Positions 1-12,576 of a stretch of 64,000 nt of DNA are shown piece by piece. Numbering within the stretch: the stretch's first letter is position 1; the number at the start of each line of letters is the position of its first letter. The notes beneath the pieces were generated by a model that worked only from the letters and a program-made list of their open reading frames with translations, made no database searches and had not been told where the DNA came from. The translations under genes and the position numbers were made by a program. The DNA is from Heloderma charlesbogerti (taxonomy: Eukaryota; Chordata; Lepidosauria; Squamata; Helodermatidae), in assembly GCA_026122225.1 (NCBI GenBank), contig JANEZZ010001850.1, positions 186,001-250,000 of the forward strand, given 5' to 3'.

Positions 1-1647
1 CCTCCTTGAGAGAGGGAGTGGTGCCTCCTGATTTAAAAGAGGCAGTAATTAGACCACTCCTGAAAAAGCCTAACCTGGACCCAGAGGATGTTAACAATTA
101 TAGGCCAGTGGCCAACACCCCCTTCCAGGGCAAGGTGCTTGAGCGGGTGGTTATAGGACAGCTCCAGGCACTCTTGAATGAAACGGATTATCTAGATCCA
201 TTTCAATCGGGCTTCAGGCCTGGTTTTGGAACGGAAACTGCCTTGGTCGCCCTGTGGGATGACCTCTGCCGGGAGAGGGACAGGGGGAGTGCAACCCTGT
301 TGATTCTTCTGGACCTCTCAGAGGCTTTCGATACCATCGACCATGGTATCCTTCTGGATAGGTAGTCTGGGTTGGGAGTTGGAGGCACTGCACTACAGTG
401 GTTCCGCTCCTACTTGGATGGCCGATTCCAGAAGGTGGTGCCGGGGGATTATTGCTCTGTGCCATGGCAATTGTGCCATGGGGTTCCACAGGGCTCTATT
501 TTATCCCCCATGCTGTTTAACATCTACATGAAACCGCTGGGGGAGGTTATCCGGAGGTGTGGGCTGAGGTGCCATCAATATGCGGATGACACCCAGCTCT
601 ACCTCTCTTTCTCATCAAAATCAGGTGAGGCAGTGGCTGTTCTGAACCAGTGCCTGGGCACGGTAATGGACTGGATGAGGGCTAATAAACTGAAACTCAA
701 TCCAGACAAGACTGGATTGGGAGGTACTGTTAGTGGGTGGTTCGTCTGCCCAGCTAGGTGATATTCAACCTGTTCTGGAGGGGGTTGCACTCCCCCTAAA
801 GGATCAGGTTCGTAGTTTGGGGGTGCTCTTAGATCCAGAACTGTCACTTGAGGCACAGGTGAACTCAGTGGCACGGAGCACTTTTTATCAGCTTAGGCTG
901 GTATACCAACTACGCCCTTATCTGGACAGAGATAGCCTAGCTACAGTTATCCATGCTCTGATAACTTCTCGTCTGGATTACTGCAATGCATTATACGTGG
1001 GGCTGCCTTTGAAAACGGTCCGGAAACTTCAGCTGGTCCAAAATAGGGCAGCAAGATTGTTAACAGGGACTGGCCTGCGAGCTCATATTACGCCAGGACT
1101 TTTCCAGCTGCACTGGCTGCCAGTCCATTTCCGGGCCCGATTCAAAGTGCTGGTGTTAACATTCAAAGCCCTTAACGGCTTGGGGCCAGGTTACCTGAAG
1201 GATCGCCTCCTCCCATATGTGCCTGCCCGGACCTTAAGATCATCATCAGCGGCCCTTCTCCGTGAGCCCCTGCCAAAGGAATTGAGGCGGGTGGCTACTA
1301 GGAGGAGGGCTTTTTCTGTTGTGGCACCCCGGCTCTGGAATGAGCTCCCTAGTGAGGTTCGCCTGGCGCCTACATTGTATTCCTTTCGGCGCCAGGTGAA
1401 GACCTTTTTACTTTCCCAGGCATTTTAGCTTTCTAAATTTTTATCTTTACTGTTTTAAATCTGTATTTTAAACTCCTGTACTGCTGCTAGGTTTTATTGT
1501 GGTTGTATTGTTATATTGTGGTTTTAATGTTCTATATATTTTAAATTGTTTTATTGTGTGTTGTTTGGTTTTAATTTTTGTGAACCGCCCAGAGAGCTTC
1601 GGCTATTGGGCGGTATAGAAATGAAATGAATAAATAAATAAATAAAT
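1..1647 (+). mobile_element. L2-clade LINE, 3' part, cut by the window edge
   Basis: Remains of the reverse transcriptase of an L2/CR1-superfamily non-LTR retrotransposon. Frames at 6-365, 372-761 and 733-1428 together read NNYRPV, FRPGFGTETALV, LLDLSEAFDTIDH, GVPQGSILSP and YADDTQLYL, the usual RT motifs in the usual order, followed by the C-terminal thumb-like region. The coding sequence is broken by a stop and frame change near 361-372 and again near 715-735, so this copy is dead. The 3' UTR (1429-1647) holds a short hairpin (accgccc at 1584-1590 paired with gggcggt at 1608-1614) and ends in an AAATA-type tail, which points to L2 rather than CR1. The 5' part lies outside the window. It sits in intron 7 of TMTC4, antisense to the gene. 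Confidence 0.85.
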
Positions 1648-1700
1648 GGACTAGATGGACCCTTGGTCTGATCCAGCTCTTCTTATGTTCTCAGTGGTAG
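1648..1700 (+). repeat. CR1/L3-like 3' end fragment
   Basis: Short fragment reading 'ctagatggacccttggtctgatccag' in two pieces and ending in a 'cttatgttct' tail. The same 3' end recurs at 15540-15690 and 53283-53440. It directly abuts the L2 tail. Clade assignment is an inference. Confidence 0.5.
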
Positions 1701-2739
1701 TAGCAGTGCACACTCCAGGTTTGCTAGCTTCTGAGCCAGCAAAGGCTCCTGTGCTTCTAACATGCACATGGTTAGAAAGAGGTTTGGTAGGTGCATCATA
1801 CCACAGTGGTGCAATTATGAAAGAAACCTTTCAGCTATTAACAATTCAGGATCATTATATCTTTGTGAGCAGCAACACTATGCTGCTCACAAAGACTCCA
1901 TCAATCTTGGAGCAAATTGTATGAGCGATCCTTTACTGGGTTTATAGTCCACATTTCCATGGAAGTGCAGTATAGTTGCAGTTACCAGTGTGAAGCAGTG
2001 GTTAAGAATATTGGACTAGGGCTGGGGAGACTCAGTTTCAAATCCATATATGCTGCATTGAGCTCCTTGGAGGAAATGAAATGAATAAATAAAATAGCAT
2101 CCTGAGAATATCAGACTTTAAAAATGAAGAAAGTCCCAAGCTCTGATGTTTAAAGCTTATGTGAGGAATCTCAGAAGCCACAAAGAGGCTCAGTAAGATT
2201 TCATGCCAGTGGTGAGAGGAAAGGACCTTCAGTGCCCTGGGCACGATCCAACGGGGGCCTTTCACATGCAGCCAGCCCCCACCGGCCCCGGTGAAAGCAC
2301 AGCCCCTACCACTGGCGGCCACAATGCAGCGCTTCTAGGGGAAAGCCCTGAAATGAACAGAAACATTGGATCCTGCCCCCTATGGAAGACTGTGTTGCTC
2401 CTACTCAGAATTATTGGAAGCAGGACGAATTATTCAAACAGTGGAAATAGCAGCAATCAAAATTATTTGCCCACATAATCCATGATTTCTGAAAAAATAG
2501 TTGCGTCTCAAAGCCCTTCCTCAGCATCATATGCTTTCCATGCCTGGAAAACTGCAGGAAGATGCCTTGATATGGGGATCAATTATATTGCCTTCTGAAT
2601 CCTGGCCCAAGTTAAATTCCATAGCTGTGAACCACATGAAAGTGACAAAAGGTGTGTGTCACTGTAGCAACATTACCCATTAAAAGTATAAGATACAGAC
2701 ATGGAATTCTTCACTAGATCCTCATGTTAGGTTTTTATG
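1701..2739. other. Intron 7 sequence without recognised gene
   Basis: I see no exon, RNA gene or clear repeat border here. Short ORFs on both strands (for example near 2038-2478) show no family motif and no splice context. Confidence 0.5.
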
Positions 2740-2885
2740 CTGGTTCTATTAATATTGTTTTAAATCAATGTTGATGTGATTTTATTTTTATTTTTTTTGT
2801 ACTTTATTGATTTGTAACTTTTGTATACTACCCAGAGGACTCAGTTGAAGGGCAAGAGAAAGATGTCATAAATAAATACAACAAA
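2740..2885 (+). repeat. Degenerate L2-like 3' tail
   Basis: AT-rich stretch leading into 'tactacccagagga', a short spacer and an 'ataaataaa' tail, which resembles the L2 3' end at 1581-1647 but with much decay. Weak call. Confidence 0.4.
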
Positions 2886-2989
2886 AGAAAGTACCTTACA
2901 GGGAACAGTAAAACATGAAAAAATAAAGAAATAATCATGTTTGTACTAGCTCATCTATCTATTTCATTAGAATGTACAATAAAAGATAG

Positions 2990-3075
2990 GCTCCAATCTT
3001 CAGCATATTTGGAAGTAGTTCCCACTGAAATCAGTGTTTACTTCCAAGGAAACATGTTTAGGGTTGGTTGCAAAG
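2990..3075. repeat. Harbinger-like MITE, degenerate
   Basis: Contains 'ccaatctt', 'cccactgaaatcagtg' and 'tttacttcca', matching the family whose best copies are at 56085-56165 and 61524-61594. Ends are eroded. Confidence 0.45.
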
Positions 3076-4364
3076 GGAACCTAGTAGAAATTATTATTCC
3101 TTAACATACAAAGGTTTTATCAACAGGTATGTGACATGTTTTATGTCAAAGCTAACTTCTACAAAGAATTTGCAACAGCTCATATATTACTGAGCACATT
3201 AAATGGAACAGAACTCTCACTGCTTTCGAGAGCAATCCTATGTCCCCTAGACAGCGTCTGGGGGAGATAGAATATTTCAGTTTCCCAGCTTTGAGCTCGT
3301 AGACAACGCTACAAACTCATAGCCCAGAAACCATGCTTCTCGCCCCTCCCCACTGTAGCCGGGGTGGAGAGAACCACGGCAGCTGCCCCCTGTGCCTGTC
3401 CACACTTGTAACACAGAAGCACGGACCGGTAGAAAAGGGGGCATTCCCAGGGGTGGGGAGGGGACTGCGGAAGCTGTTTTAGACAGCTTCCTATGCAGTC
3501 TCCAGCCCCGTTCCCACCCACTCCCCAAAGTCACGCTTAGACGCCCGAAATCAGGCATCTAAGGAAAGCTTCAAGGCAGCCAGAGCATGGAAGGAAACCT
3601 CTCCTGCATGCTTCAGATGCCCTGCATTGGATCCAAACTCAATCTCAATAGGATTGTGCCCTTAACTATCCTTAATTTATTAATTTATCATAGTAATAGT
3701 AGATATTAAATACTTTAAATATCGCCATCATGCTGAATTCATATTCAGCAGCAACGTGGAATGATATTTAGCATTTTACTGTATTTGACAGAGGACATGC
3801 AATAGTGTTTAGTATTTGACAGCATTAATAGCTGACATGCTGTAATCTTTTTTATTTGATAGCTGAAGTGTAACGTTATATGACATCTGGCAGCTATTTG
3901 ACAGCTGCCAGTTCACTGCACTTGTCAACTGATAAACATCAAATCAATCAAGAGAGGCTGTCAACATCTCTAAAACACTTAAGTTTCAAATTGTGAGGAC
4001 TTCAAATTAAATCCTTGATATTGCACTCAATTTTATATTTTTTAAATTCATTCAGCTATATCTGATTTATTTATTATTTCATTTTTAGACAGTTTACCAA
4101 ACTCTGGAAGGCAGTTCACAATAAAATATAGTTAAAATGCCATGTTAAATAAAATGCAAAACATGTGATAATGTTGCCTGATCTGTTGGGGAAGGAGCCC
4201 ATGTCAAGGTGCACCATCCTCCAAACAAATCATACAATCCTGAAAGGATGAGGCTTCTCTCTCTTCCCCCTACCGCCTTCGCCTAACATTATCACTGCTT
4301 TGGCTTCCTTCAGTCTTCCTGCCTAGGTCAGCTGCTGCAAGTTCTGCATTACTATTCACAACAG
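3076..4364. other. Intron 7 sequence without recognised gene
   Basis: Mostly AT-rich, with a more GC-rich patch at 3240-3560 that carries overlapping short ORFs on the minus strand without recognisable domains. No splice-bordered conserved exon was seen. Confidence 0.5.
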
Positions 4365-4490
4365 GGCTGGGCCTTCCAGATATTTTGCCCTACAACTCCC
4401 ATCAGCCCTCAACACTGGCTATGCTGGCTAGGGCTGATAGAAATTGTAGGGAAAAAGCATTTGGAGGGCTGCAAGTTGCTCACTCCTGAT
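4365..4490. repeat. hAT-like MITE, old copy
   Basis: Begins 'cagggctgggccttccagat' and contains 'ctacaactcccatca', 'ggctatgctggctagggctgat' in split form and a reverse-complement right half near 4435-4480. Same foldback family as 8172-8298 and 63069-63204, more diverged. Confidence 0.55.
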
Positions 4491-4869
4491 TACAATGTTT
4501 CTGAAGATGGAGGTTCAGTTTAGCAATCGTTGATAACCACAAAAACAGCAGAAACATCTAGAGCACCAGGAAGAGACTGAAGATCAACCCCTCCCCACCG
4601 GGTCTCTGTTGATGTTGGAGTTTTTCAGAACAGCACCAGAATGAGAGAGGGGGGGGGGACATTTGAGAAGAAACCTGATTTCAATTTCCTGCACTTGTCA
4701 CTTTTGAAGAACTGGTTGCTGATTATATTATGTATGTATCTCAACAACTGATAATACCAACCGATAATTGTGTTTTACTGATTGATACTGCCTATTTTGT
4801 AAGTAACATAAAATGTTATCATATTAGTATTACTGAAATGATTTGTTTATTTAGACTGGTTTTATTTGG

Positions 4870-5080
4870 TTTTGAAATGAATTGGTATTAGAGTGACAAA
4901 TGTGATTGTACTGGATTTTATTGTACATCACTTTGTGGGTGCCAATGGGCAGAAAAAATATATAGAAATACTTTAAATGATAAATAAATTATTATAACAA
5001 TGTATTCCTGTGTTGTGAGACGCTTTGGGCACGTTTATGTGGAAAAATGGCATACAAATTAAAGCAATAAAAACAGCAAC
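4870..5080 (+). repeat. Two old LINE-like 3' tails
   Basis: Stretch with 'tgtacatcactttgtgg' then 'gataaataaatta', followed by a second block 'gagacgctttgggcac' ending 'aaagcaataaaaac'. Both look like 3' ends of L2/CR1-type LINEs. Too eroded to name. Confidence 0.35.
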
Positions 5081-7010
5081 TTTTTTCAGAGGTTGCTCTT
5101 TGTGTTTTCTGTTATGTGGAATCTTGACTACTCATTCAGGTTCCACAGATAAAATCACAGGCCTGTAGCAGAGTTGCTGTTAGTTGATGGGGAAAAAAAC
5201 AGTGGGAGTGGGAGCCTGAAGGCTGGGTTGTACTTAAGGGGACAGTGCAGAATTAATTTACTGCCTGAATGAAACACACTCTCGCCTTTTAAAAAGATTA
5301 AAGATCAGTATTTTCTCGAAAAACTGCTAAGCCATCATCCATCTTTCTAGTACACAAAGGAAGTGTCCTAACACTGCAAATGGATGATGGGAGAAAGAGT
5401 TCAGAAAGAGGATACAGATTTTATTTTAAAGGTTTTTCTAAATGGCCCAACCCACAGAATATAGTTTTTAAAACAGGCTATATTGTGGAGACTATGGCAA
5501 AGAATTCCAGGGTTAAAATGGTAGCATATGCAGTTTTACTCTCTTGCACTGTGTGTGCTGTCTGATTCCCTTCAGCGGAAGGAGACATGTAATGACATGT
5601 ACATGAGGAGCTGCCCCCTTCACCTGTAACAGAATCCCCAAACCAATTGCTAGTATGGTGTGCATGTGTTCTAATCCTAAATTTAGCACCTTGATTCTAA
5701 CCACATTACTTGAAAGTAAATTCCACTGAAATAAATGGAACTTGCTTCCAAGCGATGCGCTAAGCACTGGGCAAAAGCAAGGATTTGGTTTAACTCAGAT
5801 GGTCAGCATTTTGTGTTTGCCTGTTTGTAACACGATCTCCTCCTTAAACATTAGGATATTGTTATAAAACTTTGTATACACTGTTACAGAACTCTACAGG
5901 TTCCAAAACCTAGCCCAATTCACCCACCCCAGTTTCAAGGAAGAGAGGAGCCCTATTCAGGCATTCACTTCAACATGTGAGGGCTTAAAGTGTGTACTGG
6001 GGTGGGGCCATGCATGCTGGCCCACCCCCCTCCATTCAGACCTTGCCAAGTTCAACCAGCGAGGTCTGAATGCAAGTAGAACTCTTCACACAATCAGGAA
6101 CTCTAATGAGGCAGGGTCCTTGATCGCAGGGAGAGTTCTATTTGTGTTAAGCAAACTTGAGTAGAACTCTTGTTCGGACCTTGCCAGTTCATGGCAAGGC
6201 CTGTACTGAGGGGGGCGGGGGGCATGACCGATGTGCACGGAGATGCAAGAGGCAGGTCTAGCGTGCATACAGCCCTTTCCCAATACACACATTGAGCCTT
6301 CACGTGTTCAACCAAACACCTAAATTGGATTATATGCTATTCTGTCACTTATAGCATGACACTGTGGGCAGTGATAATGTAACTACTGTGATGTCATGGC
6401 ATATTCACAAACAAACTATTTAAGGAATAAAGCTCCCAAAAATTCTAGTTTCTACAAGGGAAATAAGAGGTCAGTTTGGCTCAGGAAAGCTCTCACAAAG
6501 GTCTACAGAGAGAAAGAGCTAGGCTGGAAAGCTGAGGTCTGGAAATCTGAGTGGGAAGGGCAGCTTGAAGGCAGGTAGCTCAGAGGTAGGGTGACTGAAG
6601 ATCTGAGCAAAAAGTAAGGCATGTAAGCCAGGATAGATGCCAATGAGAATGGGCACCAGGAAAAAAAAATTACCACCAGGACAAAAGGACTGAAAGAAAT
6701 ACATATTCTTGCCTGGAAAGAGGACCAGGGAGAGACACACAAGTGCTGGTCAACACAAAGGTGGCCAAAGGAAGCAGAATAGAGTGGAATGAAAAGCAGG
6801 GACCTGAGACAGTGAAGTCAAAGATTTATTTTGGTCATAGACTAGCACAAATAAGAGAACAGTAGCTAATAAAGGTACAGAGATGAAGAAAGGAGGCACC
6901 AAGGCAAGGCTGTGGCAAATCTTCCCATAAGGTCCAAGCTGCATGGGGTGGAGAGTAGGAAGATACATGGAGGATAAGGCTATTAATGGCTACTAGTCAG
7001 GATGGCTATA
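5081..7010. other. Intron 7 sequence, repeat debris only
   Basis: Includes a degenerate Harbinger-like MITE around 5690-5765 (core 'tccactgaaataaatgga'). No coding exon of TMTC4 or of another gene was found. ORFs at 5380, 6396 and 6750 lack family motifs. Confidence 0.5.
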
Positions 7011-7150
7011 TATTACCTCCAGTATCTGGAGCAGTATGCTTTTGAATGCCAGTTGCTGGGTACATGGATGGGAGAATGCTGCTGTACACTCAGGCCCTGC
7101 TTGTGTGTTTCCCATAAGCAATTGGTTGGCTTATGGCTATTCCTAAGGTT
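7010..7150 (+). repeat. CR1/L3-like 3' fragment
   Basis: Resembles 15540-15690: 'gtacatggatgggagaatgctgctgt' in pieces, then 'gtgtttcccataagca' and 'attggttggc'. It lacks the terminal 'cttatgttct' repeat. Confidence 0.4.
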
Positions 7151-7766
7151 CCTAAGATTCTGTATGCTACTAGAAGGAAGGAAGTGAGCAAGCAAGGGAA
7201 CCTTGGAAGTAATTAAAACACACACACCAAGCAGGTATGTAAGTCTACATATCAAGTCTGAAACTAGCTTGATCCACCTACTCATATATAGAGGAGGAGG
7301 AGCAGGAAAGATCTAATACACCTTCATTGCAATCCTCTGAGCAATGTTTTACTTGCAGATTAAAAAAGATTGAAAGACAAGAGGTACATAAGCTGTCCTA
7401 TTGGGAAAGGAGATTTGGAAGGATGTAATTATGTTATTCTGACAAGAGGCTACTTGACCCATGCAATTACCTAGTTTTAGCAGCATTCACTCTCCTATTT
7501 AGATAAAAGCTCATCTCTCAGAGGGCTTGGACTATTGAAGCTTATTGGAGTAATATTCACATTTCGTAGAAAATGTTCTATCACAGTATTTAATCTCTAA
7601 CATTCACACTAGTTGAATCAAAGAACAGTATACCTCTCATTTTGCTCTAAAGATATTCGCAATGAGAGCATTATATTATGCTACTGACACTAACATTGAA
7701 ATGTTAACTGTTTGAGAACACAGATCAAAGTGGCATCTCTTTACATCTAAAGTTAAATGGAATCAC

Positions 7767-7859
7767 CTCCAGTGACTTGTCCTTACGTAGTATCTTCAAA
7801 ACAACTTCCAAAATATTGAGCTTGTTAATCACCACAGCATCAAAAAGAGCATTTAAACC
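7767..7859 (-). CDS. TMTC4: TMTC4 exon 7 (coding exon 6)
   Basis: A 93-bp exon, exactly 31 codons, phase 0 on both sides. The translation starts GLNALFDAVV and ends KDKSLE, matching the segment of vertebrate TMTC4 that follows the KEQGIT membrane block. The acceptor reads 'tgtctttttag' (AG at 7861-7860) and the donor is GAG|gtgatt (GT at 7766-7765). This is the last coding exon I could find. The next one, the long lumenal and membrane segment starting around NLGML in human TMTC4, was not seen between 1 and 7766 and is expected beyond the left edge. Family membership is known from the N-terminal exons; splice use is inferred from consensus sites. Confidence 0.9.
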
Positions 7860-8163
7860 CTAAAAAGACAGGAGTTAAAGAGGATGAAAGAGGGCAAGGA
7901 CAACAGGAGATATATCTTTTAAATATTTATTTTAATTAGATGTAAAATGTCTGGAAATGCTGAAGTAGTGGGGAAAAAATAAGAAATGGGGGGATTGAAA
8001 CATATGCAGTACTTACTTTCTTATCAAATCTAAACTTATTTAACTGCTTTAACAACATAACATGCATATTTATAACTTAACATATAAAATTGTACTATTT
8101 GACATAATTATGCAATTTACAGAGCAATTTTATTTATTTATTTAAATATTCTTCTAGGCCACC

Positions 8164-8306
8164 TTTTAGGTCAGGGGTGGGCAACTTGCGACTCTCCGGA
8201 TGTGCTGGCCTACAATCCCTCACCACTGGCTATGCTGGCTAGGGATGATGGGAGTTGTAGTCCAAAACATCTGGAGCACCACACGTTGCCCATCCTTGTT
8301 TTAGGG
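8164..8306. mobile_element. hAT-like MITE with 8-bp target-site duplication
   Basis: Element 8172-8298 (127 bp) starts CAGGGGTGGGC and ends GCCCATCCTTG, is self-complementary around its centre, and is flanked by ttttaggt (8164-8171) and ttttaggg (8299-8306), 7 of 8 matching. An 8-bp duplication and CAGGGG-type termini are hallmarks of hAT transposons. It has no coding capacity. Confidence 0.8.
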
Positions 8307-8334
8307 TAAAAAGCCCCCTAAGGAGGCGTACATA

Positions 8335-8412
8335 AAAGAATCCTTACTCAGAAGTAAGGCCCACTCTGTTTAATGGCACTTACTTCTAGGTAGGTGTGCA
8401 TAGGACTGCCGT
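8335..8412. repeat. Harbinger-like MITE, partial
   Basis: Contains 'ttactcagaagtaaggccca', 'cttacttctaggtaggtg' and 'gcataggactgc'. Right half well kept, left terminus missing. Confidence 0.6.
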
Positions 8413-9876
8413 CTAAAAAGTGTAAATACCTTGCAGTGCAATCCTAGACATGTCTGCTCTGAGGTAGAGATGTGAAGGCCCGGGGAAAAAAAATTGAAAA
8501 ATGTGGGGAAAAACAATTTTTCTCAGTTCTTTCCAAGGACCATTTTTGTTTTTTCCCCCAAAATTGGAAAAATTGAACAGCTTTGGATTATGAGTTTTTC
8601 TTTTAGAACTTAAGACAAAGTGTTTATATATTGTTACACAATCTTTGCTGGTCCCAAAATGATTTCCAAAAACTATGTAATAAGAACTTTTATAGAAAGA
8701 CAAGAGATGTAAAATGTCTGGAAATAATGAAGCCATGGGGGAAAGTGTTTTTTTTAATCCTCTCTGTAAGATTCCCAGCATAGTTATTTCTTCCATTCCT
8801 TATTAAAATTATTGATCTAAAGTATATTTTACTGATACACATTTATGCTCCATTTCCCAGCATGTGAGTCGAGTAACCATTGTGCATTCTTGACAGTTTG
8901 GATTTTGTTCTATAGAGTCCTGTGTTTCTGGGCTTGTTCTGGTTAGATGCTGTAGCAGTCAGTTAATGTAGTTCTAATCTAAAACGCACATGTGAAAAAA
9001 ACCCACTGTAAGTTATCCAGCTACTGTCACCAGATGCGACGGAACAGTATGTGGGTTATCCCGCCTATGTTTCTTTTTTTAAAATTAACTTTGAGGCTTG
9101 GGTCTACAGAACTCAATGCCACCGTTTTTAATAAAGTTCTCAATTAGACCTCACCACTAGGGAATGCTGCCTCAGCTATAAAACTTTTTAACTGCTGCCA
9201 TTAGAATAAACCCTCTCTACCTAAATGAAACTCAGTAGCCTGATTCCTACGGCATAGGCATGGGACTGACACTACAACTAGAGACAACTTTTCAAAATGA
9301 ACAAAAAGTAAAACGTTCATTAATGGAAATTATTTACAAAAATGAATAAAATGTCACTCTTCAAATAATAGGTTGATCTTAAATAAGGATCTTAAATTAA
9401 ACATGATTGCTTACCATTCCTAGCCTGAGTCTTTCCTGGCTAAATAAAATCCCAGTAGTTTTTCCTTCAGATCAGATTTCCCTAAGCTTCATTCCACAAA
9501 CAGGAATAGGTTTAGGAATTTCCCAAACTTCCTTACAAATAGGAACAGATGTTGTACACCAGTCTTCCTCTGCCTCCAGTTCTTCTTGCTTCTTCTGGCT
9601 TCTAGGATGATTCAGATGTTTCAGGGATTACTTGCTGATGTTCCCTCTGGTCAGACATTAAATAGGAGCCTTAAATATGTTATGTATATCTTGGTTTGCT
9701 CATAAAATTATCATGTTTGGTACTTTAAATGTAAAAGTATATATTCAAACAATAATCACAATTTACTAAGTTTACTTTTAGAAGTTTTAAAATATAATGA
9801 TAATTTTAAGAGCAAACCAAGTTATACATAAAATAACTTTAGGAAAGAAAGGATGCTTTATGTTCCTAAAGCAGCG
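8413..9876. other. Intron 6 sequence without recognised gene
   Basis: A minus-strand ORF at 8413-8796 (127 codons) has no recognised motif and begins inside repeat-like sequence. No TMTC4 exon is present here. Confidence 0.5.
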
Positions 9877-10007
9877 CTCCCCAACCTGGTGTCCTCCAGA
9901 TGTTTTGGACTACAATGTCCAGCATTCCTGACCATTGGCCATGCTGCTTGAGGCTGATGGGAGCTGAAATCCAAAATATCTGGAGGGCACCAGGTTGGGG
10001 AAGGTTG
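9877..10007. mobile_element. hAT-like foldback MITE
   Basis: The left end reads 'ccccaacctggtgtcctcc' and the right end is its approximate reverse complement. The centre contains 'ggactacaatgtccagcatt' and a 'ggccatgctgc' block. Same family as 21471-21608. Confidence 0.75.
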
Positions 10008-10667
10008 ACTTTAAATTTGTAAAGAGCACTAAAAAAATAAGTGTTGGTTATTGTTCTATTTTTCCCAAAATTTCCATTTTTTCTGGGGGTGGGGATCCGG
10101 GAAAACATGTTTTTTTCCATGGCCCCAAAATTTCCAGAAATTTTACATCTCTACTCCCAGGTAAGTGGATATAGGACTGCAGCCTTAGTTATTGCCATTT
10201 GAGAAGAAAAAAATAAACATGGAAAATAAAACCCACGCATAAACAAAATAAAGCACATTATTTAGACCGAAACAATCTCATATAGACACAATATTAAGGA
10301 CTAGCAGCATATTTGTATATAAAGTTAAACTTTATAACAACATTTAAAACATTGAACTTTACAGTATACATAGAAATTAGTATTCTCTAATGTGGTAGAC
10401 TGCCTTATATTACAAAATCTTCATCCTACACATTTTGATTGAGTAAAATATTGTCTTAAAGAGCGTTGTACTCATTCCAAAAGATAAAATATTTCATAGG
10501 TGTTTTTTTCCAGTCCCCCCCCCCATTCCCAATTTTTCCATTGGAAACATTGAAAAACATCTTCAGAAAAACGTCTTTAAACCTAATTTTCCATGTTTTT
10601 CTGGGCCTTTAAGTCTCTATAATTGCATTTCAATAATAAGTTTGCATTTGTATTAAGTCTTTATATG

Positions 10668-11045
10668 TCAGTTCAGATGATCACCTAAAACATGGTTTAG
10701 GCACTTGTGAATCAACTGCACTCATGTGCTCCCATTCCCCTCTCCTCCATCCTACGTGAAAGGAAGAGAGTGAAAGCTGCCCTTTCACTTTAGAGCAAAT
10801 CTCAGTACAAACCTGGGAAACTAAGCAATGTTAGTTAACCAGGATATCAAGCCACAGTTTGATCTTGATTTGTTTAAACTAACTTTGATTAAAACAGTCA
10901 ATCATAGTTCCCCAAATGTGTTCGTAATTCAGAACTGTCATTTGCTCTAAGGAGAGGGGAGGGGGAGAGAATGAACCCAAGGCTCACTGTGACTCATTCA
11001 TAATTACCAAACCATTATTTATGGGATAATTCAAACTAGAGCCAA
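10668..11045. repeat. Old foldback repeat with 'catggttta' arms
   Basis: Contains 'acctaaaacatggtttagg' near the left and related inverted pieces ('ccacagtttgatc', 'accaaaccatt') to the right. Resembles the foldback family at 48835-49125 but is eroded; borders are approximate. Confidence 0.35.
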
Positions 11046-11575
11046 GTCTGAATGACTTCAACATAACCAATAACTTCCTATCATTACAAGTAAGATTTGC
11101 ATAATTGCTAAGAGAAACCTTACACAGCATGCCTCCCTTATATGGGGACAGTCTTGTGACCCATGTTAAGGGACCTAAGTTATTAATTCCTTAGAGTGGC
11201 AATTGCCACTCATTCGGTGTCATTCAACCAGCCCTGGCAAATTTGCCTGCAGACTGATTCTAAGACTACAGACATACATTCTTCAGTAACACTAACAATG
11301 AGCCATGTAACGACTAGGTACAGTAGTATACCGTTGAACCTGTCAAAAAATTTTCAAGCATTCACAATACTGAACTAAAACAGGAAAATAGATAAGGTTG
11401 CTGGGTTGTTGTTATTTGATTTAAGAAAGTTTAACACCATTTTTGGCAAGAAAGCCTAAGTATTGAACAAACCCATAGGAAAGACGTATACTGTCGTAAG
11501 AGGGGATTTTATTTAACACTGGACTGAGTTCAGCAAATAAAAACATCAACATTTAGCTATTAAGAGAAACCTTAC
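11046..11575. other. Intron 6 sequence next to exon 6, nothing recognised
   Basis: AT-rich intron sequence. The short ORF at 11196-11378 shows no family features. Confidence 0.5.
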
Positions 11576-11673
11576 CAGTATCGTAATTCCTTGTTCTTTG
11601 CACAGCATGGCCACAGCACCTAGGAGAACACTCAGCAAAACCCAGGCTGTAGAAAAATGTGATCCTTCTTTAC
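11576..11673 (-). CDS. TMTC4: TMTC4 exon 6 (coding exon 5)
   Basis: A 98-bp exon: two bases complete a split serine codon with exon 5, then 32 codons. It reads WVLLSVLLGAVAMLC, a hydrophobic membrane span, followed by KEQGIT, a strongly conserved TMTC-family motif. The acceptor is 'aaaactgatag' (AG at 11675-11674), with a weak pyrimidine tract, and the donor is CTG|gtaagg (GT at 11575-11574). Phases join cleanly to exon 5 (phase 1) and exon 7 (phase 0). The exon is in the membrane part of the predicted GT-C-like fold. Confidence 0.93.
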
Positions 11674-12261
11674 CTATCAGTTTTAAAACAGAATATAAAG
11701 AAAAGAAACTGACAACATGTACAAATATTCAGAGAACCAGCATGGGTCCTAGGTGTAAAGGTTTTTCAGAATAAGATTTGCCATTCAAGGTTATGCTCGT
11801 CAACTGCTTTTGGAACGTTTATGGTGTACAAAATATGGACATATTTTTCTTGGTTGAAATTTTCAGTCAGACAGGTTTATGTAGACATTTCCATTCTGTT
11901 AGGAAATTACTGCCCAATAATATGCAATAAATTCTGTTTGTAAATTTTAGGTGTCTACAGCAGCTTACAGTGCCAGCTTTTTAAAAAGAAAATATTTTGC
12001 ACATAGCTCTCATGATCTAACAAACAATTCTAAAAGATCTTTATGAACTAAAATACTGTGAGTAAAATGGGCTGCACTCCCACTTCCAAACAGACATTCC
12101 TCTAAAGACTTTTCATAAAATGTGATTTCACTCACCCCACCCCCATCACAATGGCTTTAGAAAACTCTTGGATTTGCTGTCGCAGTAGCCTACATTCCAT
12201 GTCTTCAAATGCTACTAATTTCAACATCACAGACGCAAGACCTATTATTATTACTATTATT

Positions 12262-12492
12262 ATTGTTATTACAGCTACTACTATTATTAACATTTATATC
12301 GCACCTTTCCTCCAAGGAGCCCACAGCGGGATCCTCCTCTCCATTTTATCCTCACAACAACCCTGTGAGATAAGTTAGACTAAGAGTCAGCGACTGGCTC
12401 AAGGTCACCCAATGAGCTTCTTGGCTGAGTGGGGACTAGAACCTGGGTCTCCCCAGTCCTTGTCTAACAATCTAACCACTACACCACACAGA
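12262..12492 (-). mobile_element. CORE/MIR-like SINE
   Basis: Reverse orientation. From the high end it has a tRNA-like head (a 'gtgtagtggttagattg' type start in reverse complement), a B-box-like region, the CORE block ('ctcacagggttgttgtgagg' in related form) and an L2-like tail near 12262-12310. Same family as 18838-19079. Confidence 0.75.
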
Positions 12493-12576
12493 TTCTCACT
12501 ATTATCACTTTGCATTAAATGTTCTGTTAATATATGGCCCGCTTGCACTATATGCTTCCAAGCCTATATGCTTCCA

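Noticed and set aside
1..7766. Search for TMTC4 exon 8 (NLGML... segment) in the left part
   Set aside because: No minus-strand reading matching that segment with splice borders was found; it is expected beyond the window.
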